A DNA stretch of 64,000 nucleotides from Tessaracoccus aquimaris (GTDB taxonomy: Bacteria > Actinomycetota > Actinomycetes > Propionibacteriales > Propionibacteriaceae). The position numbers were made by a program, and so were the translations under genes. The stretch is taken from positions 2,356,001-2,420,000 of the forward strand of contig NZ_CP019606.1 of assembly GCF_001997345.1 (NCBI RefSeq), read 5' to 3'. This document shows positions 59,297 through 64,000 of the stretch, piece after piece (the stretch's first letter is position 1; each line of letters opens with the position of its first letter). A model generated the notes under the pieces. That model had not been told where the DNA came from and did no database searches. It saw only the letters and a program-made list of their open reading frames with translations.

Positions 59297-60346
59297 TCAA
59301 GGGCGGGGATGCTGCTTGGCGTCCCCCGGCCAGCGCAGCGAGGTCGCGAGGGTGAGCGTCATGGGCGGCTGCTTCTCCTCGGCGTTCTCAAGGCGCTGCA
59401 GGACACGACGGGCAGCGGTGCGACCCATCGCGCGCGGGTCGTGGTCGACGAGCAGGACCGGAAGCGGCACGAGCGCTGACAGCGGGAAGTCGTCGACGCC
59501 GACCAGCGCCATCTGGCGCCCCTCGCGGGAGAGCCGCAGCAGTGTCTCGATGATGCCGATCGTCACCTGGTTGTTGGCGGCGAACACCGCGGTCGGCGGG
59601 TCGTCGCTCGCGACCATCTGCTCCAGCGCCACCCGGGAGGTCTCCGAATCGGAACAGGACCGCGACACCAGCGCCGGGTCGACGGGCAGCCCTGCCGCCG
59701 AGTGCGCGGCAACGTAGCCCTCGTAGCGGCGCTGGGCGGTGGTGACGTGCTTGGCATTGCCCAGGAAGGCGATCCGCCGGTGCCCCGCCTCGATCATGGT
59801 CTCGACGCCGCGCCGGGAGCCGCCCGCGTCGTCGATGAGCACACTGTCGGCCTGGATCGAATCGCTCGAGCGCGACGCGAAGACGATGGGGGTCTGGCGC
59901 ACCTGGTCGGCCGCGAGGTGGGACGCGTCACCGCCGCCTGGCACCACGATGAGGGCGTCGACCTGGCGTGAGACGAAGTCGGCGACCAGTCGCGCCTCAC
60001 GCTCCGAGTCGGCGTGGCTCATGCCGACGAGAAGCCGGGTGCCCGCCTTGTCCATGACCTCCTCCACGCCGAGCAGCAGTTGCGCGTAGTAGGGGTTTTC
60101 GATGTTGGTGATGATGACACCGACAAGGCCGGTCCGGTCGCCCGCGCGGAGCCGTCTGGCGTTCTCGTTGCGTCGGTAGCCGAGTTTCACGACGGCCTTC
60201 TCGACGCGCCTGCGGGCGTCGGGGCCGGCGCCGGGCGATCCGTTGAGGACGCGAGAGACGGTCATCGCGGAGACCCCCGCCTCCGCGGCGACGTCGTAGA
60301 CGGTGGGGCGCTTCTGCTGTTCCCCCGCCTTGCGCGCCCGATTCAT
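59297..60346 (-). CDS. LacI-family regulator of the carbohydrate locus
   Basis: 349 residues. The N-terminal helix-turn-helix (TVYDVAAEAGVSAMTVSRVLNG) and hinge (NENARRLRAG) precede a sugar-binding effector domain (GVIITNIENPYYAQLLLGVEE ... VGVDDFPLSALVPLP). It lies between two divergently expressed sugar operons with related operator-like sites at each promoter, so it likely controls both and itself. Confidence 0.92.
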   Translation of the reverse strand: MNRARKAGEQQKRPTVYDVAAEAGVSAMTVSRVLNGSPGAGPDARRRVEKAVVKLGYRRNENARRLRAGDRTGLVGVIITNIENPYYAQLLLGVEEVMDKAGTRLLVGMSHADSEREARLVADFVSRQVDALIVVPGGGDASHLAADQVRQTPIVFASRSSDSIQADSVLIDDAGGSRRGVETMIEAGHRRIAFLGNAKHVTTAQRRYEGYVAAHSAAGLPVDPALVSRSCSDSETSRVALEQMVASDDPPTAVFAANNQVTIGIIETLLRLSREGRQMALVGVDDFPLSALVPLPVLLVDHDPRAMGRTAARRVLQRLENAEEKQPPMTLTLATSLRWPGDAKQHPRP

Positions 60347-60389
60347 ATCAATACCGTAACTCTTCGCGAGAATTTTCGCCGAAACACTA

Positions 60390-60403
60390 CGTTATCGATA
60401 GCG
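60390..60403 (+). promoter_or_regulatory. Operator-like site between the regulator and the DUF4185-like gene
   Basis: CGTTATCGATAGCG, containing the palindrome TATCGATA, centred on CG as in LacI-family operators, in the divergent promoter region. Matches the site at 59240 in 12 of 14 positions. Confidence 0.65.
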
Positions 60404-60450
60404 CAATGTGTCACACTCCTCTCAACGCTTGCGTTCACGAGGGAGTGATC

Positions 60451-61590
60451 ATGACCGGAACCACCAACCTGCCAGGACCGTCGCGTCGCGCCGTGCTCGC
60501 GGCCGCCGGGCTCGGGGCCATCGCGATTCCGTCCGTTGCGCACGCTGCGCCCCGCCCGTCCGGGCTCGGGCCGCTCAGCGTCACCGCAACGCCCGACACC
60601 CAGCTCAACGCCATGTTCACCAACTACGGCAACACGGGCGGGCAGTGGGTGGGAGCCGACAGCACCTACTCCGTCCGGCTGAAGGACGGTCGCACCGCAT
60701 GGGTCTTCTCGGACACCATCTACGGCGACGTCGTCAACGGGACTCTTTCTCCCACCGACTCGTTCTTCATCAACAACTCAATCATCGTGCAGGACGGCCA
60801 GAAGCTCAGCACCGTCACCGGGGGGACGTCCGATCACCCCGAGGCCATCGTCGGCATGGACGGCGACGCGTGGCACTGGTTCGGCGCCGCCCAGACCCGC
60901 CCCAACGGAGACGTCCAGATCGGGGTGCTCCGCTTCGAACGCTTCGGCACCGGCGCCTGGGACTGGGGCTGGAAGTCGAACCGGCTCGTCACGCTCGACC
61001 GCCGGACCCTGAAGCCCCGCTCCGTGACGCCGCTCCCGTCGGCCGCCGGTGTCCAGTGGGCCTCCTGGTTCCTGCAGCAGCCGGGCGTCACCTACGTCTA
61101 CGGCGTCGAGGACCTCGGCGCGAGCAAGTACATGCACCTGGCCCGGGTCCGCTCGGGCGACCTCAGTTCCACCGGCAAGTGGGAGTACTGGACCGGCTCC
61201 GGGTGGTCCCGCACCGAGACGGACTCGGCCCGCATCATCGTCGGGGTGTCGAACGAGTACAGCGTCACCGCGTTCGGCGGCGGCTACCTCCTGATCACCC
61301 AGGACACCAACGAGCTGTTCTCGAGCCGGATCCTCGCCTACCGCAGCGACTCGCTGACCGGCCCGTTCGTCGACCCGATCGAGGTTTACCGGATGCCTGA
61401 GGTCGGCCCGTTCGGCAGCTACGGCGACCCGAACATCTTCGGCTACAACCCGCACGAGCATCCCGAGCTCCGTCGGGGCAACGAGTTGGTCATCAGCTAC
61501 AACATCAACACCTTCGACAACATGGCGATCTACGACGACGTCACGATCTACCGACCGCGGTTCATCCGCGCCACCTTCACCCACCGCTGA
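60451..61590 (+). CDS. Secreted DUF4185/DUF5005-like protein, possible glycoside hydrolase
   Basis: 379 residues with a Tat-like signal (SRRAVLAAAGLGAIAIPSVAHA; twin Arg) and likely export. The mature part looks like a beta-propeller: GGQWVGADSTYSVRLKDGRTAWVFSDTIYGDV, INNSIIVQDG, and a repeated Trp/Asp/Gly pattern to the C-terminus. DUF4185 proteins include endo-D-arabinanases (GH183), but family membership here is by eye only. ATG 60451 has GAGGGAG upstream. It heads an operon with an ABC sugar importer, so a role in releasing or binding an extracellular glycan is inferred. Confidence 0.75.
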   Translation: MTGTTNLPGPSRRAVLAAAGLGAIAIPSVAHAAPRPSGLGPLSVTATPDTQLNAMFTNYGNTGGQWVGADSTYSVRLKDGRTAWVFSDTIYGDVVNGTLSPTDSFFINNSIIVQDGQKLSTVTGGTSDHPEAIVGMDGDAWHWFGAAQTRPNGDVQIGVLRFERFGTGAWDWGWKSNRLVTLDRRTLKPRSVTPLPSAAGVQWASWFLQQPGVTYVYGVEDLGASKYMHLARVRSGDLSSTGKWEYWTGSGWSRTETDSARIIVGVSNEYSVTAFGGGYLLITQDTNELFSSRILAYRSDSLTGPFVDPIEVYRMPEVGPFGSYGDPNIFGYNPHEHPELRRGNELVISYNINTFDNMAIYDDVTIYRPRFIRATFTHR

Positions 61591-61605
61591 GAGGACACAC
61601 CCATC

Positions 61606-62901
61606 ATGAAACGACGCCACTTCATTGCAGGCACGCTTGGCTCGGCGGCCGCGCTGACGCTCGCCGCCTGTTCGGGCAACACCGAGCCGGGCGGTGGCGG
61701 AGGCGGTGCCACCACGGTCCCGTCGAAGCCCGCCGAACCGGTGACCCTCAACTTCTTCACAGACAAGGCCGCCTGGGAGCCGAGCTTCAAGGACATGAAC
61801 ACGGCCTCAGCGGGCCAGAACATGTCGCTGAAGTTCACCGGCTACTCGGATCCGACCGCCTATGACACGTTCATCAAGCAGTCGTTCCGCACCAAGAAGA
61901 TCCCCGACCTGTTCACCTGGCACACGGGAAGCCAGACCCAGGAACTGGTCGAGCAGGGGCTCATCGCCGAGACCTCTGCGCTGTGGGCGAAGGCCGAGAC
62001 GGATGGTCTCGTGCCCCCGGGGATCAAGGACAACTACACGATCGAGGACAAGCAGTACGGCGTCCCGCTGAACATCGCCTACTGGGTGATGTACTACTCG
62101 AAGTCCGTCTTCGAGAAGCACAACCTGACGCCGCCGACGAGCTTCGCCGACCTGCTCGCGATGGCCGACACCCTCGTCGCGGCGGGCGTGACCCCGTTCC
62201 ATCAGATGAACATCATCTTCGAGTTCGTCTGGTTCCAGGCGCTGCTGATGGGTTCCAACCCCGACGTCTACGACAAGCTCTCGCGCGGCGAGGCGAAGTA
62301 CACCGACGACGCGGTGGTGAAGGTCGCCCAGCAGTGGAGCGACATGATCGGCAAGAAGTACTTCATCGACCCTGGGTCGACGACCGATCCCCAGACGCTG
62401 CTCAAGACCGGCCAGATCGCGATGATCTACATGGGCACCTTCTTCACGGGCCAGCTCACCGCGAGCGAGATGACCTCGGGCAAGGACTACGGGGCGTTCG
62501 TCTTCCCCAACATGGATCCCGCCGTCGCCCGGCCCCAGATGGCCCTCGAGACCGGCCCGCTCCTGGCGGGCAAGGGCGCGGCCAACGAGGCCGCCGCGCT
62601 CGCCTACAGCGAATGGTGGATGTCCACGGAGGCGCAGAAGGCCTGGTCGACGTCTCGCGGCGACATCTCCTTCAACCCGGAGGTGCCGAGCGACGACCCG
62701 GAGATCGGCCCGATCGTCAAGGACATCGCAGACAAGGGCAAAGACTTCCAGGTGCACACCCGCTACCTCGAGGCCACCCCGAACGCGATCTACACGGTCG
62801 CCTCCGAGGTGTTCGGCAAGCTCGTCACCGACGGTGGGGACCCGATGCCGGGACTCCAGAAGATCCAGGCCGCGGCCGACGAGTACTGGAGTTCGAAGTA
62901 G
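61606..62901 (+). CDS. ABC sugar importer, substrate-binding lipoprotein
   Basis: 431 residues. Signal peptide with lipobox LTLAACSGN, then a Gly-rich linker (GGGGGG-like) and a family 1 extracellular solute-binding fold (YSKSVFEKHNLTPPTSFADLLAMADTLVAAG, WWMSTEAQKAWSTSRGDISFNPEV). Starts 15 bp after the secreted protein gene and precedes two permeases. Captures a carbohydrate, probably an oligosaccharide; specificity unknown. Confidence 0.93.
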   Translation: MKRRHFIAGTLGSAAALTLAACSGNTEPGGGGGGATTVPSKPAEPVTLNFFTDKAAWEPSFKDMNTASAGQNMSLKFTGYSDPTAYDTFIKQSFRTKKIPDLFTWHTGSQTQELVEQGLIAETSALWAKAETDGLVPPGIKDNYTIEDKQYGVPLNIAYWVMYYSKSVFEKHNLTPPTSFADLLAMADTLVAAGVTPFHQMNIIFEFVWFQALLMGSNPDVYDKLSRGEAKYTDDAVVKVAQQWSDMIGKKYFIDPGSTTDPQTLLKTGQIAMIYMGTFFTGQLTASEMTSGKDYGAFVFPNMDPAVARPQMALETGPLLAGKGAANEAAALAYSEWWMSTEAQKAWSTSRGDISFNPEVPSDDPEIGPIVKDIADKGKDFQVHTRYLEATPNAIYTVASEVFGKLVTDGGDPMPGLQKIQAAADEYWSSK

Positions 62902-62908
62902 TGACCGC

Positions 62909-62935
62909 GTCCCCCGGGCCAACGGCCCGGGGGAC
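62909..62935 (+). terminator. Intra-operon hairpin, partial terminator or mRNA stabiliser
   Basis: Perfect 12-bp stem GTCCCCCGGGCC / GGCCCGGGGGAC with an AAC loop, 8 bp after the binding-protein stop and 55 bp before the permease start. Such hairpins often keep binding-protein mRNA more abundant than permease mRNA. Confidence 0.75.
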
Positions 62936-62990
62936 GTTGGTCGCCCTCCACTGACCGGGGCGACGCCCCGCCCGGACGAAGGAGTCTTTC

Positions 62991-63893
62991 GTGACCGCAC
63001 CACCCGCCGACGACCTCCGCAGGGATCGGCCCCGCAACCAGTTGAGCGCGCACACGTTCGCCGCGCCCGCGATCGTCCTGACGGTCGTGGTGCTGTACCT
63101 GCCCTTCCTCTGGACTGGCTATCTCAGCTTCACCGAGTTCAACGGGTTCGGCGACCCGAAGTGGGTCGGCCTCGACAACTACATCGAGATGTTCACGGAC
63201 GCCGACAACATCCAGTCCGGCGTGAACACGCTGATGTGGGTGGTCGGGACGCTGATCCTCCCCGTCGGCCTCGGCCTGCTGATCGCGGTGCTGACGCACG
63301 GGATCAAGGGCGGGGTGTGGTTCCGGCTGCCCTTCCTGCTCCCCTACGCGATCTCCGGCATCGCCGTCGGCGTGGTGTGGAGCTTCCTGCTGGAGAGCAA
63401 GGGCGCGCTCACCCAACTCCTGACCTTCCTGCACCTGCCGGGCGCGAACTCCAGGTGGCTGCTCGACTGGCCGCTCAACACCATCATGATGATCATCGCG
63501 GCGGCCTGGCAGGGCGCGGGCGTCAACGCGTTGCTGTTCGGCGTCGGGCTGCAGTCGATCCCCAAGGAACCCGTCGAGGCCGCCCGCCTCGACGGCGCGA
63601 GCGGCTGGAAGATGTTCCGCTACGTCACCTGGCCGATGCTCCGCCCGCTCACCGCGGTCGTGGTCGGGCTGTCGATCGTCGGCTCGCTGAAGACCTTCGA
63701 CATCGTCTGGGGCATGACGAAGGGCGGCCCGGGGCGCGACTCCGAGACGCTCGCCCTGAACATGTACAAGCAGACGTTCAGCGCTGGCAACTACGGCCTC
63801 GGCGCCGCGCTCGCGATCCTGCTGACTGTGATCACCATGCTGGCGAGCATCATCTATCTGCGCCAGCAGTTGTCCCGCGACAAGGAGCTGTGA
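62991..63893 (+). CDS. ABC sugar importer permease, MalF type
   Basis: 300-residue inner-membrane permease with about six helices. The EAA loop is EAARLDGASGWKMFRYVTWPML. GTG 62991 follows AAGGAG. The stop overlaps the next permease start (TGATG). It would pair with the MalG-type subunit that follows; no ATPase is seen in the window, as is common when one shared MsmK-type ATPase serves several importers. Confidence 0.94.
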   Translation: MTAPPADDLRRDRPRNQLSAHTFAAPAIVLTVVVLYLPFLWTGYLSFTEFNGFGDPKWVGLDNYIEMFTDADNIQSGVNTLMWVVGTLILPVGLGLLIAVLTHGIKGGVWFRLPFLLPYAISGIAVGVVWSFLLESKGALTQLLTFLHLPGANSRWLLDWPLNTIMMIIAAAWQGAGVNALLFGVGLQSIPKEPVEAARLDGASGWKMFRYVTWPMLRPLTAVVVGLSIVGSLKTFDIVWGMTKGGPGRDSETLALNMYKQTFSAGNYGLGAALAILLTVITMLASIIYLRQQLSRDKEL

Positions 63894-64000
63894 TGTCCGG
63901 CTTCATCCGACGCGCCATCCTCATCGTGATGGGGCTCATCTGGCTGTTACCCATCTACCTGATGGTCGCCAACGCATCGAAGAACGTCGACCAGTACGGC
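63893..64000 (+). CDS. ABC sugar importer permease, MalG type (partial)
   Basis: Starts ATG 63893 inside the preceding stop and runs off the window after 36 codons. Begins MSGFIRRAILIVMGLIW with a first membrane helix, followed by PIYLMVANASKN, the usual start of MalG-type subunits. The rest of the gene lies outside. Confidence 0.85.
   Translation, partial: MSGFIRRAILIVMGLIWLLPIYLMVANASKNVDQYG

Noticed and set aside
60346..60450. Long inverted repeat as a second regulator gene or small RNA between the LacI gene and the secreted protein gene
   Set aside because: The 104-bp gap is adequately explained by two divergent promoters and the operator-like site; no hairpin with a U tract is present.

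Overview
The window is high-GC DNA with dense, often stop/start-overlapping genes, GTG and TTG starts and at least two probable leaderless starts. Together with a stand-alone FtsB/DUF501/Ppx cluster, an actinobacterial-type L-rhamnose isomerase and a Pmt protein O-mannosyltransferase, this points to an actinomycete. My best guess is the Propionibacteriaceae, but this is inference; no rRNA or marker phylogeny was available.

Layout. 0-8.4 kb: the end of an ATP-dependent DNA ligase, two DUF3060 lipoproteins, a tRNA with a Leu(UAA) anticodon, an NfeD-like protein with a flotillin, a two-component system and a K+ channel. 8.5-12.9 kb: a two-gene sugar PTS (fused EIIA-HPr-EI, then EIIBC). 13.4-15.5 kb: a large secreted, probably sortase-anchored protein. 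15.7-26.0 kb (minus strand, apart from one plus-strand SRPBCC gene): ppx, DUF501, ftsB, eno, mazG, a SurA-like lipoprotein, mfd, pth, rplY. 27.0-30.6 kb: ribonucleotide reductase of class Ic type behind a cobalamin riboswitch and two NrdR-like boxes. 31.1-36.1 kb: rhamnose catabolism (LacI regulator, rhaI, and a rhamnulokinase fused to a class II aldolase). 36.9-41.9 kb: an ABC exporter, a manganese NRAMP transporter and a DUF6457 protein. 41.9-51.8 kb: housekeeping genes again (prs, glmU, tRNA-Gln, ispE, rsmA, tatD, rsmI) with tag, TetR and MarR genes. 51.8-56.5 kb: pmt, a FAD oxidoreductase and an NCS2 permease. 56.6-64 kb: a carbohydrate locus (ROK kinase, mannose-6-phosphate isomerase-like protein, LacI regulator, secreted DUF4185-like protein, ABC sugar importer running off the end).

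The most unusual signal is intergenic. Eight copies of an exactly 80-bp palindromic element (TTGAGCA...TGCTCAA) lie between genes in every orientation. Their arms vary in compensatory fashion, and much of each element can pair with itself about its exact centre. Two further hairpin or tandem repeat families fill the gene-poor stretches at 26-27, 36.1-36.8 and 45.9-46.9 kb. Six genes carry an apparent single-base deletion in or beside a short G or C run. The uniform direction suggests consensus errors rather than gene decay, and it matters for reading the annotation.
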